A stretch of 64,000 bases of DNA from Linum tenue (lineage: Eukaryota > Streptophyta > Magnoliopsida > Malpighiales > Linaceae). Positions 1 to 11,574 of the stretch are shown piece after piece. The notes beneath the pieces are model-generated. The model was given only the letters and a program-made list of their open reading frames with translations. It made no database searches and was not told where the DNA came from. Numbering within the stretch: position 1 is the stretch's first letter; each line of letters opens with the position of its first letter. The stretch lies in the NCBI GenBank assembly GCA_946122785.1, contig CAMGYJ010000004.1, positions 59,838,679 through 59,902,678 on the forward strand, read 5' to 3'. The position numbers were made by a program, and so were the translations under genes.

Positions 1-217
1 CCTAGCCGACCCCTACTACTTCCCTAGGCCTCTCGGCCCTCTCCTAACCCAACACAAGAAGCTGACTTCTATCTTAATACGTAACCCACTCCCCCTACTA
101 CTACTTACTCGGCCCATGCACTAACACACGTACTAACTCTAACACAAGCTAACCTAATTAAGACCATAACATAATTAAACTAACTCCCAAAGCCCACCCC
201 CACCGTCGAGCCACTCC
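1..217. other. No recognisable feature
   Basis: No coding or repeat signal that I recognise. It may be more of the decayed LINE that begins beside it. Confidence 0.4.
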
Positions 218-766
218 TCATGCCGAATGGGTTGCTACCATTTCCTTGGCAACTTCAATAGCAGCAACCACTGTATCCTCCCAAGATCCTCTGCAAAACC
301 AAATAGATACTCCTAGATCTTGCACAAGACTAAGAACATACGAACAAGAGAAAAATAGATGCTCTCTAGACTCTTTCATCAATTCACATAACACGCATTT
401 AGGGTCCACATTCTTCCCCCCTCTTCCTCAACTTATCGTTTGTGACTATACCATTGAGTATTATCAACCATGCTATTAACCTAAATCTGGGAGGGCAATA
501 CTTATTCCATATCACCCTATACCATGAAACTTGACAATCATGAACACGCATAGCATCCTAGACACTACTCACAAAGTACTTGGACATTGACTTCATTTCC
601 CATAGCACGTCATCAGTCATAACCCCTTTTACTAATTAAGCTTTATCACCATGACCTCTGAGTTTTAATACTCTTCTTCGCACCCAATAACTATTTGGAT
701 TTAGTTTAAGTGATACTAAAGTTCCATCACCACATCTATACAACTTCATCCATGCCATTCAAATAG

Positions 767-2079
767 GGAAAAAATCCAAAAGTACCACTGTTTTAAAAAA
801 AAAATCAAAAAATACCACCCAATCCCAAAAAATTCCAAAAATACCACCCTTTTTCAAAAACCGCCACCCCGCCCAGCGGTTTGGTCGAAAACCGCTTGTC
901 GGGGGCGCGGTTTTGGACCAAACCGCGGGCCTAGGGGGCGGTTATAAAAAAAAAAATTTGGACCAAAACCGCTGGGTGGGGTGGCGGTTTGGCCCAAAAC
1001 CGCCACCCCAACCAGCGGTTTGGTCCAAAAGTTCGGTCGAAACTTCAAACAAATGTAACTTTGCACTCGGGTATCCGATCGTAGCGATTTTTTTTTCATT
1101 TCGCATAAATTTTCAAGATCTACAACTTTTACTAGGATAAAATTTTCAAAACAGGAACTATTTGTGGATATACGGGACCTTGAGAATAACTTAACCTTTA
1201 CTTTTCAGAAATCCATGTACATTTTGAAATTATGATTATATTAAAAGTTGTAGATCTTGAAAAGTTATGCGGAATAAAAAAAAATTCATGACATTCGGAT
1301 TTTGGAGCACAAAGTTATGGCCGCCCAAAGTTTGACGAAATAAAAAAAGGTCGTTCGGGGTGGCAAATGACGTTTTTTCAAGACGAAGACGGAACCCGAC
1401 TGTTTGAGACTTGCAAGATCTCAAAAATTTATTCGGATTCAAAAAATGGAGGCCGCAAATATTTTGAGATCTTGCAAGCCGCAAACCGCCGGGTCTCGCC
1501 TTTCGTCAAACTTTGCGCGGCCTTAACTTTGTGCTCCAAACTCCGAATGTTATGAACTTTTTCTTGATTCCGCATAACTTTTCAAGATCTACAACTTTTA
1601 ATATAATCATAATTTCAAAATGTACATGGATTTCTGAAAAGTAAAGGTAAAGTTATTCTCAAGGTCCCGTATATCCACAAATAGTTCCTGTTTTGAAAAT
1701 TTCATCCTAGTAAAAGTTGTAGATCTTGAAAAGTTATGCGAAATGAAAAAACAAATCGCTATGATCGGATACCCGAGTGCAAAGTTACGTTCGTTTGAAG
1801 TTTCGACCGAACTTTTGGACCAAACCGCTGGTTGGGGTGGCGGTTTTGGGTCAAACCGCCACCCCACCCAGCGGTTTTGGTCCAAATTTTTTTTTTTTTT
1901 ATAACCGCCCCCTAGGCCCGCGGTTTGGTTCAAAACCGCGCCCCCGACAAGCGGTTTTCGACCAAACCGCTGGGTGGGGTGGCGGTTTTTGAAAAAGGGT
2001 GGTATTTTTGGAATTTTTTGGGGTTGGGTGGTATTTTTGGAAATTTTTTTTTAAACCGTGGTACTTTTGGATTTTTTCC
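767..2079. mobile_element. Foldback Mutator-like element 1 (1313 bp)
   Basis: Nearly the whole element is one inverted repeat: it begins GGAAAAAATCCAAAAGTACC and ends with the reverse complement, and the arms meet near 1430. Perfect 9-bp direct repeats TTCAAATAG flank it at 758-766 and 2080-2088. A 9-bp duplication with long TIRs is the signature of Mutator-like elements, here non-autonomous because no transposase is visible. The arms hold many copies of a GC-rich unit containing AACCGC and GGTGGCGGT. Inner parts resemble the neighbouring element at 2184-3394. A transcript would fold into a hairpin of roughly 600 bp. Confidence 0.85.
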
Positions 2080-2183
2080 TTCAAATAGTCCCAGATTCAA
2101 TAAAAAAAATAACCATAGTATAATTCCCACACGAGCCACATTCTATGTCAATAAATCTTTGATACCTAGCCCACCTTCTTTCT

Positions 2184-3394
2184 GGATTAATTCCCTAAAT
2201 ACAGATAAAAGTAAAACAAATTCCTAAACTACCACTTATAAAAAAAACTTCCCAAAATACCTAAGTTTGGAGTGGTTCAAGTTTGAGGAACTCGAACTAC
2301 TAACCGGTTTGAGTGTAGGAGACTCGATCTAGTAGTAGATCGATGATATAAGCCTCGAACCATGTGGAGCTGAAGTGGTTCGAGTTCAGTGAACTCGAAC
2401 CACTCCTTTGAAATTTCCAACAACCTTAACTTTGTGCTCGGTTATCCGATCGTAGCATACTTTTTTTTCATTTCGCAGAACTTTTTGAGGACTACAACTT
2501 TTATAATAGAAATATTTTCAGAATATATGTAAAAATGTGAAAAATAAAGTTAAATTTACTCCCAAACCACCTTATATTAAAAACTATTCCTATTTTGAAA
2601 ATTTATTCCTAGCAAAATGTTGTAGTACTCAAAAAATGATGCAAAACAAAAAAAAACTTTGCGACGTTCGGATTGCGGAGCACAAAGTTATGATTCTCCA
2701 AAGTTTGACAAATTCGAAAATTTGCTCGTTTATGGGTAGCAAATGACGTTTTCTAGGAAGATAGCCATCCAAAAATTTCTCGTTTGGAAAAATATTGCTC
2801 TTTTGGCAGAAATTCCGTATATATAAAAAAAATCCCGTGCCTTCGCCCCGAGAAAATGTCATTTGTTACCCCTAAACGAGCAATTTTTCGATTTTGCCAA
2901 ACTTTAGAGAATCATAACTTTGTGCTCCGCAATCCGAACGTCGCAATTTTTTTTTTTTGTTTTGCATAATTTTTTGAGTACTACAACATTTGCTAGGAAT
3001 AAATTTTCAAAATAGGAATAGTTTTTAATATAAGGTGGTTTGGGAGTAAATTTAACTTTATTTTTCACATTTTCACATATATTCTGAAAATATTTCTATT
3101 ATAAAAGTTGTAGTCCTCAAAAAGTTATGCGAAATAAAAAAACATTTTGCTACGATCGGATAACCGAGCACAAAGTTAAGGTTGTTGGAAATTTCAAAGG
3201 AGTGGTTCGAGTTCTTGTTCGAGGCTTATATCATCGATCTACGACTAGATCGAGTCTCCTACACTCGAACCGGTTGGTAGTTCGAGTTCCTCAAATTCGA
3301 ACCACTCCAAACTTAGGTATTTTGGGAAATTTTTTTATAAGTATGGTAGTTTAGGAATTTGTTTTACTTTTATCTGTATTTAGGGAATTAATCC
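2184..3394. mobile_element. Foldback Mutator-like element 2 (1211 bp)
   Basis: Termini GGATTAATTCCCTAAATACA and its reverse complement, long inverted arms meeting near 2815, and perfect 9-bp direct repeats CTTCTTTCT at 2175-2183 and 3395-3403. No transposase is visible. The subterminal part (a motif around AGTGGTTCGAGTT, and CGATCTA-rich repeats) differs from element 1. The inner part (ATCCGATCGTAGC, then a T-run, then CATTTCGCA) is clearly related to it. The two are therefore members of one foldback family that inserted 104 bp apart in the same LINE remnant. Confidence 0.85.
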
Positions 3395-3539
3395 CTTCTT
3401 TCTTAGGCTTTGCAACTCTTTCCCAGGCATTTTTTGCTCTACCTTCCCCTTCCCATGGCAGAGAAAGTTAGAACAATAATCTTGCTTTTTTTATCCATGT
3501 TAATAACTAACCTAAGCACATTATATGATTGGGGTATAC

Positions 3540-4647
3540 CAGTGTAGTCAAAATCGCGCTTTAAAGCGTAAAATCGTACGATTTTACGTTTCTAGGGTAG
3601 GAAAACGTTTCAAATCACTAATAAAATCGTATTTTACTCAAAATCGGTCAAAAGCGTTAGTAGAATCGTTAAAATCGTTAAAATCGGATAAAAGCGCGCT
3701 TTCATACCGTTTTTATCCGATTCCAAGCAAAGGAGAAAATTGTCTCCGCCAAACAAAAACGACGCCATTTTGATCACTTCGGACAAAAAAAAAGGGGGTG
3801 AAAGGGGGTGGATATTAGGCTGAGGTTGCCAAACCACTCTTCCGCAATCCCTAATCCTCCATCTCCAGCACTCCTGCACACTCTGCGCCGCCGCGCAGCC
3901 GGCCTTCCAGTGAAGTATTCGCTGCCGCTGCAAGTCCGCAACCGTCGTCGCCACCTTCTAGCGAAGCTCTAGCCCGTCTCACTCGATAGCTCCAACGCGG
4001 CAGCACCCTTCGCACTCGTCGTCGCCTGTCGCCACTCGCTGGCGCCACACCATGTTAGTTTCTGTCTCTATCTTGTCATACCCCGTCGCCACTTCACCTA
4101 TGACTCCTAAATGGTGGGTAAATGCTTCTCCTTCTCAACTCTTAGTCCACCCTGAACATATAACCTAGCAGGTATTTCTAGCTAAATTACAACTCACACA
4201 TTCTCAATAATTTAAACCAACCCAGCAAAATGATGGAAACTACTTATAATTTCCAATATGCGTATAACCTACTGGTTTACCTACGTATGCTACTGCTAAA
4301 TTATGTATATGTGGTGTTTCTAATTGAACCTTTGAGAAACCAAGGGCAGAATGTGAAGCTAATGTTGTGAGAATTTGGTTATTAACTCGTTTGTGGGTTA
4401 CAGTTTATGTTTATGAACTTATTGTTAAGATGTTATGAATTTGCTTTAATTTGGACATGAATTGCATGTATTTATTCACTTGTCTAAACTCCATGCACTC
4501 ATATTTTGCATAATACATGTGGTACTTAACAGATTTTTAACTATTATACATGATGCATCAAAAACTTACGCTTTTACGCTTTGATTCGCCGCTTTTCGAT
4601 TTTACCCCTTTTCCGCTTTTAGGTAGAATCGCGCTTTTGACTGCATT
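3540..4647. mobile_element. MITE-like TIR element, possibly with a captured GC-rich segment
   Basis: The ends are inverted repeats (left GTAGTCAAAATCGCGC, right GCGCTTTTGACTGC) and the 9-bp sequence GGGGTATAC flanks both sides (3531-3539 and 4648-4656). A shorter relative with nearly the same ends lies at 24311-24499. The middle (about 3840-4050) is much more GC-rich than its surroundings and could be a captured gene 5' end, but I do not recognise it. Superfamily (hAT or Mutator) is not decided: 8 or 9 bp of duplication both fit. Confidence 0.65.
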
Positions 4648-4656
4648 GGGGTATAC

Positions 4657-5302
4657 AAATCTTCTTTTATTGAAAGCATAAAACAGCATAATGTAAAACA
4701 TAGTACGTTTCTAATAACTCAAGATATATTCGACAAACTGATTATAGAGAATGCCTTTTTCATTTAAAACCAAACAAAATGGAGATCAACGTTGTATTTC
4801 GATTCATGCATCGTTGTTGGCCATTGTGGTCTTCTTATTCTTTTCTAAATTTTGTTTTGATAAGGGTGATCTGAATATTACCAACAACAAGAAAAACAAA
4901 AAGGGTTCATACAACAGGCCTGCACGAGAATGCCTTTTTCATCTAAATTTTGTTGTTAGGTGAAATTTGGGAGACAGTGAGAGGGGCGGCCGGTGCTTTG
5001 TTTTCTTTACTGCGGAAATAATAAAAGGACAAAAAAATTGGGCAAGTGGGGTGCGATGCGAGGGATTGGTTAATGCCTTATGGGCTGATAGCTCCCCTTC
5101 GTGTTCGTAGTACTGAAATACAGCTAATTCTGGTCTGGCAATCTCGGGTTTCCCTTTTGTCACATTGCTCCGTATTGCCACCAATCAAACCACGAGCACG
5201 AGTCTCGTTCAAAAATCAAGCAAAAACCAAAAACAGGAGCAAATTGAAGGTGGAGAACGCACCCAAAACATGGAACTTCAATCAATGTTGTGATTGTTTA
5301 TT
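4657..5302. other. No gene seen
   Basis: AT-rich sequence with only short chance reading frames. Two copies of a GAGAATGCCTTTTTCAT stretch occur (near 4747 and 4926), suggesting a short local duplication. Confidence 0.4.
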
Positions 5303-5399
5303 GAATGAATCAAGAGGGTCTGATTCAAGGAAGACAGCAGCTACAGCTGTGGAATGAATCAAGAGGGTCTGATTCAAGGAAGACAGCAGCTACAGCTGT
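5303..5399. repeat. Two-copy tandem duplication, 49-bp unit
   Basis: The segment starting GAATGAATCAAGAGGGTC and ending ACAGCAGCTACAGCTGT is present twice head to tail, at 5303 and 5352, with no difference that I see. It lies in non-genic DNA. Confidence 0.85.
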
Positions 5400-5579
5400 T
5401 GTTCACAGCAATCCTGGTCAACTCAGGATTCAAGGAAGTCAGCAGGGTCGAGAAGGACTCAACTGCAAGACTTTACAAGTTTGGAACTGATTGGCACTTT
5501 TACCTACGGCGTCGTTTTAATTCTTTTATTCTTTTAATCTGTTAAACGCATATTAGTTGGAAAATAACGAATCCTGCCA

Positions 5580-5760
5580 AGCCACGTGTCGGGCTCTGGT
5601 TTAAAGGATTCAAACAACGATTAACACTTTTTTTTTGTAAGAAACAACGATTAACACTGTTTGTTATCCGTTGTAATCTCCTCCCCCCTTTCTGATATAA
5701 ATATAAAACCCCAAAAGAGAGGACAGTAGGTTTTCTACGGATCCTCCACCCAATCCAGTC
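5580..5760 (+). promoter_or_regulatory. Promoter-like block without an attached gene
   Basis: A CCACGTGTCGG stretch near 5582 has a G-box/ABRE-like core (CACGTG). A TATA-rich stretch ATATAAATATAAAA follows at about 5694-5707, and 45-60 bp further are pyrimidine-rich sequences typical of a plant 5' leader. No open frame follows before the CACTA terminus at 6037. It may be the cut-off promoter of a lost or displaced gene, or chance. Confidence 0.35.
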
Positions 5761-6036
5761 GTCTCCATTCTTATTGTTAGCTTAATTGTTAGTGAACGCA
5801 GGGCCAGATTTTTTTCAAGTTGCTTCTATTTGCCGGTTTCGTTTTGTCTTATTAGAAGGAGAGCTGATTTCCAATGTTTCAAACACTTCAACTACTCTCA
5901 GTAAGCAAATTGTTGAGTAATTTGGATGGTATTTGAGGCCAGTTTTACATGATGTGGAATTTGAGGAAAAATTTAATGTTTAAATGTAAGAGAATATATT
6001 TAGAGAAGTGGTATTTTTTTTGTTTTGGTGTAACGA

Positions 6037-6460
6037 CACTACAGGAAAATACACTTTTACCTAGGGTAAAAACGGTAGTTAATAATAGTCACAAAACGGT
6101 AGTTAATACTTTTAGCTACGGTCAAAACACAGTGGTTAACTTGGTTGTGGGTAAAAGTCAAAACGGTAGTTAAAAGTGACTATTTACTAATGTTTCAGAC
6201 TACGGTAGTTGAAAGTATTGGCTTAAGTTTTATTAACTACGGTTTAAACGGTGGTTAAAAGTTGTTTCTAACTACCGGTCTTCTAACGGTAGGGAATGAG
6301 TAGACAATTGGCTAGGGTAAGTTACGGTAGTTGAAAAGTGAAACGGTAGGGAATGAGTTCACAATTAGCTAGGATATTTTACGGTAGGGAATAACATCAC
6401 AATTAACTATTGTACTTACGGTAGCTAAAGGGTACAACGGTGGGGAATACTAAATATTCC
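6037..6460. mobile_element. CACTA (En/Spm-type) terminus with subterminal repeats
   Basis: The terminus CACTACAGGAAAATACAC starts at 6037 after CGA, a possible 3-bp duplication. It is followed by about a dozen copies of an ACGGTAGTTAA or ACGGTAGGGAA unit up to 6460. CACTACAGG-type TIRs plus dense subterminal repeats are diagnostic of CACTA elements. I did not find the opposite terminus (CCTGTAGTG) or a transposase in the window, so the far end is lost, too diverged, or this is a terminal fragment. Confidence 0.7.
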
Positions 6461-8862
6461 GTCTATCATAAAACATTCACTAAAAATGAAAACTATTGTC
6501 AACTACGCAAGTTTCTTTCATTTTCCAACATGCCAAACAACCACCTACAGAAAACATTCGTAACAAGTAACTGATTTTATATAATCAGTAAACAATTCAT
6601 ATACAAATGCTAACTATGAAACTATTCTTGCTACTACTGTTAAGGAATTTGACATCCGAACATTCTTTCTAGCTAAAAGTGTTGAATGAAATTCACACAT
6701 TTCATGCTTGACTTCATGTACAAAAGGTTGTAAGTCAACCATCAAAATCTATTCTTCAGTCAAGAATCAAAATCCATTATGCTTCAATCTCTAATATAGT
6801 CATCTTAAACTTGAGGAAACATACCTACAAATGTACGAAAGTATCATTAATTAGTACCATTCTGATTATGCTGTCATTTTGGTAGTACTTCAATTACCTA
6901 AATAAGATTATGCTTTGGTAGGGAAACATGAAACATAAGAACTGATGGATAACAACTCATTGGAAAAGAACAAAGTTACATAATTAGCAAAAATCAGCAG
7001 CTAAGTTGCTGCAATAAACTACAATTTGAAAATGTTACAAATGTGGTATCTATAAATAATGGGGAAGTGCTTGTTTGTATTATGAAAATGTTATGGTACT
7101 TCTATTTTCGATTTATCCTTCTTAATTTTATTGAAATATGGAATTGCTCTTACTTTTTCTTTTTCATTTTTGTTAGATTCCTTTCTTTTCCATTTTTTTT
7201 AAAAAAATTTCTTTTGTCATTTTTTGTCCTTTTGTTAGATTATCTTTTGTCAAAAAAAAAATTTCTTTTCCACTACGTACCCCTTCTCTCACATACACGT
7301 GTTTTGTTACTCATATGTTTTTTTTTCTTCTCAAAACAATACATTCGAGAATGGGAGGAGTGACTTAGCAATTGAATCATGACCACTTCAAAGAAAAGCA
7401 AAAATCATAACCAATCACACTAAGTACATTTGTTGTATCTTTTTAAATTAAAAACATATAATCGCAGAGAGGAAAAACTCCTTCCTCCATTTCAAATTCC
7501 CTGCTCCAAGAGCGTTTGTAGGAAGGATAGAATAGGGAGTGTCAATTTTTTTCTTTTTCCTCTGTGGAACAGGCCAACTTAACGTATACATGCGGATTTA
7601 AACGGGTCCAGGAGTGTCAATTTTTTCTTTATGTCCTTTTATTTCTCCGTGGTGGTAAAATATATATGAAAAGGCAAAAACGATACTCCATTTTATTGCT
7701 AAAAAGAAAAAAATTTAACAAAAAATTAATGCATGGATTCTAATGGGCTAACCGCTAATCATAAAATTAAAGAGTTGAATGGGCCTGACCTACACAAAAA
7801 TTGCCCATCAAGTAAAACAAATGAACATCATGGATTTGTCATTCTAAAACAAGCTATTTTCTCTAGCATAATATATATTATGCTATTATTTTATATCTTA
7901 GTGGCTAAAATATAATGTATTTTAAAGTTATTCAATGGTTCAACCTCGACCAACCCAATTACTCCAATTTTTATCATTTCAAATATATATTATGTAATTA
8001 TTTGATATCATAATGATTAAATTATAGTGTATATTATAGGGAATCGTTTGGTATTTGTTAGTGAAAAACTAAACAGAAAGATCTATTTGGTTATTTTTAA
8101 CATTAAAACGATCCTAAACATTTTCAGTTTCCTTTTGAAATTCTATAGTTTTATTTCCGAATCAGTGTTGTGCAAATGGCGAATTGCAGTCATATCTTTT
8201 CTTTCATTATTTTTTATTTTCAAATAGAAAGTTTAAATGTAAAGAATAATTAGAGTTTGGCATGGGTCGGTCAAACAGGCTGAATTTCAAGTTTTGGCCC
8301 GTTTTGATCAAGTCTAATTTATAATCACATGGTACCCTGATACCCGATAAAAATCTCAATCCAAACCAGTTTGGCAGGTGAGTCCGTGTTTACCACCATT
8401 TTCTAGGGATACAGGAACGGTGGTTCATATCCCAAATCGTGTTGTTCATTCTTGATTTCTTTAGATTTATCATGGCTTGGCAAAAAACCAGAAAACACAA
8501 TGATGACAAGATGAAAATTTTATAAAGCAAATTAATCGGCAAACGGGCCGAGTAAAACCTAGCAACGATTGTGAGATGCTCATTTCCTGAAAACTGGCGG
8601 GATATGCGATTTTTTATTCGATTTTGTGGAATTCGGTTTCTATAAAACTTACTCCACCTCATCATATTACCATAAAAAATATTGTTTTACAAGGTAACAG
8701 GTACTTGATTTTTGTTTATAAGTCTGGTTTTTGATTCGTTGCATCATTCATGTCTCTTTCCTACTAAAATTTACTATTTTTATCACGTGTTTCCCAAAAA
8801 AAACTATACAGCAATAAGCTATACACCCCATTACATTATCGAATTTCATTCCCCACCTTCCT
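6461..8862. other. AT-rich non-genic DNA
   Basis: No gene seen. Long A and T runs and low GC give only chance frames. Part of it could be the body of the CACTA element at 6037 or of the Helitron ending at 8889, but I see no second boundary. Confidence 0.5.
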
Positions 8863-8890
8863 CCGGCCAAATGGCCGGGACCACGCTAGT
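8863..8890 (+). mobile_element. Helitron 3' terminus
   Basis: A perfect hairpin (CCGGCC, loop AAAT, GGCCGG; 8863-8878) lies 7 bp before CTAG (8886-8889) followed by T. A GC-rich hairpin just before CTRR with T next is the standard Helitron 3' end. The 5' end (TC after A) could not be picked out by eye. No Rep/helicase gene is visible, so it is non-autonomous or incomplete. Confidence 0.6.
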
Positions 8891-9638
8891 TATATTAGGA
8901 ATACATGAAATTTTTAACGTCACTCCCATTTTCATACTTATCTTCACCATATTTGACCTCTTTACCGTTTAGAAGTATTATTAACTTCTCACCCAAAAAA
9001 AAATTATTATTAAATTCTCACAAAAAAAGTATTATATAATTTCTACCAAATATCCTATATTTTATGTATATGTACAAATCATTTGAATATCTTGGATAAT
9101 AATTAAACACACATTTATATATCATATAAAATAATCATTTGAATATTTTGGCCAATAAATTACCTTTAGTGGGATTTTTATAACGATACTAACCCAGCAC
9201 TAGAAATATCTAACCCATAAGTGAAGGTCAAATCTAGATTAGAAAAACAAACCATCATGAGCGAGTATTTTAAACATCCCAAAATTTTAGCATAGACTTG
9301 TTATATACTTAGCAAAGAATTGGTATATGTATATTAAGACTCAATATCTTGAGTTAGGAACATGTATCGCTTATATTAATAAATAGAAAATTATTTTTAC
9401 AGCGTCAAGTGGTTAATTATGTAATTAGTCTTTGTATTTTATATTAAGTGAAGTCATCAAGATTTTACATAAGGGTCTCATGTGAAAAATTACAAACATT
9501 TAGAAAAACAATATATACTAAAATAATTTGAATATTATAATTAAGTATCTGATTATATATGTTGCATGTTCACGAAAACATGATTATACCGTATGTATGC
9601 ATAAAATTTTTATCTTAAAAATACGTAATCACAGACTT
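8891..9638. other. AT-rich non-genic DNA, probably Helitron body
   Basis: No gene seen. It lies between two Helitron 3' ends in the same orientation, so some of it is probably the body of the second element. Confidence 0.4.
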
Positions 9639-9668
9639 CCCGGCCAAAAGGCCGGGTACCAAGCTAGT
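9639..9668 (+). mobile_element. Helitron 3' terminus (second copy)
   Basis: A hairpin CCCGGCC/GGCCGGG with AAAA loop (9639-9656), then TACCAAG and CTAG (9664-9667) followed by T. Layout and sequence match the end at 8863-8890 in the same orientation, so both belong to one family. The 5' end was not located. Confidence 0.65.
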
Positions 9669-10062
9669 ATTGAATTAGAAAGTAAGAGGTATTGTAGTAT
9701 CATGATTTGGATGCATATATTTGTCTACAATTTAGTAATTAGTAGCATATTTAATGATTTTAAATACAATAACATATGGATGTTTTGTTTTTATTAATGT
9801 TTTGAATATACAATGCTCCGAAAATAGATGTTCTCCTATTCTAGCTCTCTCCCGCTCCACCTCTCGGTAACTTAAACTAATCCTGCCAACGGGGTCGGGT
9901 CAAAAGCTAGCTAGTAATAAGCGTGACAATCTTAGTGGACCAAAAGGCCGACAAGGAGGTTGGAAAACGAAGAAAATGAAGCATATATAAAATTAGTAAT
10001 TAAGGTTCAATGGTCTTAGTTTAAATTAAATTATTTTCTCTTAAATTATTTATAGTTAAAAT

Positions 10063-10729
10063 CAGGGGCGGATTTGCAGGGAAGCAGCATGATTTTCAGG
10101 ACTTAGTACAGAGAGTTCAAGGAGATGTTAGAGTGATGGTTGAGCCTTCAGTTGTTTGTCTATTCTTTTGAGTGACTTGTTAGGTTTTTGAGTGTATTTG
10201 GGGTTGTTTCTCCCTTCTGCTCAGCTGGCAGAGCTGTTGCCAGTAGATGTACTTGGTCACTATTTTGATGAAATGAAATCCCAACCACTTCATCAAAAAA
10301 AAAAAAAAAAAAATCAGGGGCGGAGCTAGCATTTAGTGTTGGGGGGATTTCATAATACATTACCGCAAAAGACAAAAAAATACTAATAATGAAAATATTT
10401 AGGTTTAAAAATCTATTTTTTATACTAATTTTGTTTTATTCTAACCAATAAAATATTTTTCACATTATATTTACTATAAATTAGAAAAAAAAATGTATTT
10501 CAAGAAGCAAAAGCGATTAATTGATGTAAACTACAACTTAAAAAGGGAAATAAAAATTACAAAGCTAATGACTAAAGTATCTAATACCCGCTTACTATAA
10601 AAAAGGAAGGAGAAGTTGTAGTGTATGTAAACTACCCTAAAAGTAATTATCGTAACTTATTTATACGTGACTTTCGAGATTCTCGGAGGGGGGGGGGGGG
10701 ACTCGAGACATGCTGTAGCTCCGCCCCTG
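10063..10729. mobile_element. hAT-type MITE, interrupted by a retroposon
   Basis: Ends CAGGGGCGGA and CTCCGCCCCTG are inverted repeats, and perfect 8-bp duplications GTTAAAAT flank it at 10055-10062 and 10730-10737. CAGGGGCGGAGCTAG ends with an 8-bp duplication are typical of a widespread plant hAT MITE family. The left end is duplicated at 10315 because a poly(A) retroposon landed 10 bp inside the element. A run of 14 G lies at 10687-10700. Confidence 0.85.
10073..10314 (+). mobile_element. Short 5'-truncated retroposon with poly(A) tail
   Basis: The insertion ends in a run of about 18 A (10295-10313) and is flanked by direct copies of ATCAGGGGCGGA (10061-10072 and 10313-10324): a target-primed insertion. 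It is probably the 3' end of a LINE, but the short frames show no motif that I recognise, so a processed transcript fragment is possible. It is younger than the MITE that it splits. Confidence 0.65.
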
Positions 10730-10737
10730 GTTAAAAT

Positions 10738-11574
10738 AGTGAACCAGTATATCCGGGGTGGTTCATCAGGTTTAATGTATAACTGTTAAAAATGTTCGGC
10801 CAATCCCAACCCATCCAAGCAAAAAAGCCAGACAATGATTGTAATTGGTTTGATGGTTATACTGGTCTAGCCGCTGATCGTGTTCACTTCGTATAACAAT
10901 GGTTATTTTGTTTGGAATGTTTTGTTTTATTTAAGGTTTATAACATTTATACCCCTCTACTATTGCAAATTAACACTTACTTACCACTCTACTATATTTT
11001 TGCACAAACATAACCATCATCTATCAAAACGTAACGAAATGCCCTTCCGTCACTAATTCAGTCAAGTGGCCATTAAAACATGAGAGAATTGACTACATTA
11101 CCCTTTCCACAATATAATTATTTCAGCAAAAACAAAAAGATAGGTAATTATTTAATATTTCTTTGATTATTGTTTTTTTAACTTTACTTAACCGTAATTA
11201 AAGATAGTAATTAAAGATTTAATGACTGAAATAAATTTAGCTCACATAGTATCTATTAAAAACTTATTTTTCACAAAATAAATCTAACTAACCTCCATGA
11301 TCCACCCACTGCCTCTCTTCCTCCGTTCCTCTTCCTTTCTTCCCCTCTCTTCTTCTCTCTCTTTAGGGGCCAGACAGAAGAGCATTCTGGAGGTCGTTTA
11401 GAAGTCCGACTCGGTTCGGACCAGGTCCAACCGAGGGTTCGATAGGGGTTTCACAACCTGCCAGGAAACCAAACATTCAAGCCGCTTCCGAATCTGCCTT
11501 TCGATATTTTCTATCCCCCGCCACAGTAGCCCAAATTCAAACACTCAAGAAATTGGAAGGGGGGAAACCAAAAC
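10738..11574. other. CAP-G2 upstream region
   Basis: No gene seen. 10738-11290 is AT-rich. From about 11300 the sequence becomes pyrimidine-rich (CTTCCTTTCTTCCCC), which fits the core promoter and 5' leader of the downstream gene. I see no clear TATA box. Confidence 0.45.

Larger units (their letters stand above)
218..3480 (-). pseudogene. Decayed L1-type LINE ORF2 remnant, split by two foldback elements
   Basis: Reading the minus strand from about 3480 down to 218, pieces of the C-terminal part of a plant LINE reverse transcriptase can be recognised between many stops. Near 2150-2190 is a KEGGLGIKDL-like stretch, the conserved start of the region after the RT. At 218-409 is a zinc-binding RT segment (CVLCELMKESREHLFFSC). 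The host remnant occupies 218-766, 2080-2183 and 3395-3480; the two gaps are exactly the two foldback elements, each flanked by 9-bp target duplications, so the remnant is older than both. It cannot make protein. The family call rests on motif memory only. Confidence 0.6.

Noticed and set aside
9885..9915. Third possible Helitron 3' end (CGGGTC, then CTAGCTAG followed by T)
   Set aside because: No convincing hairpin before CTAG; too weak next to the two clear ends.
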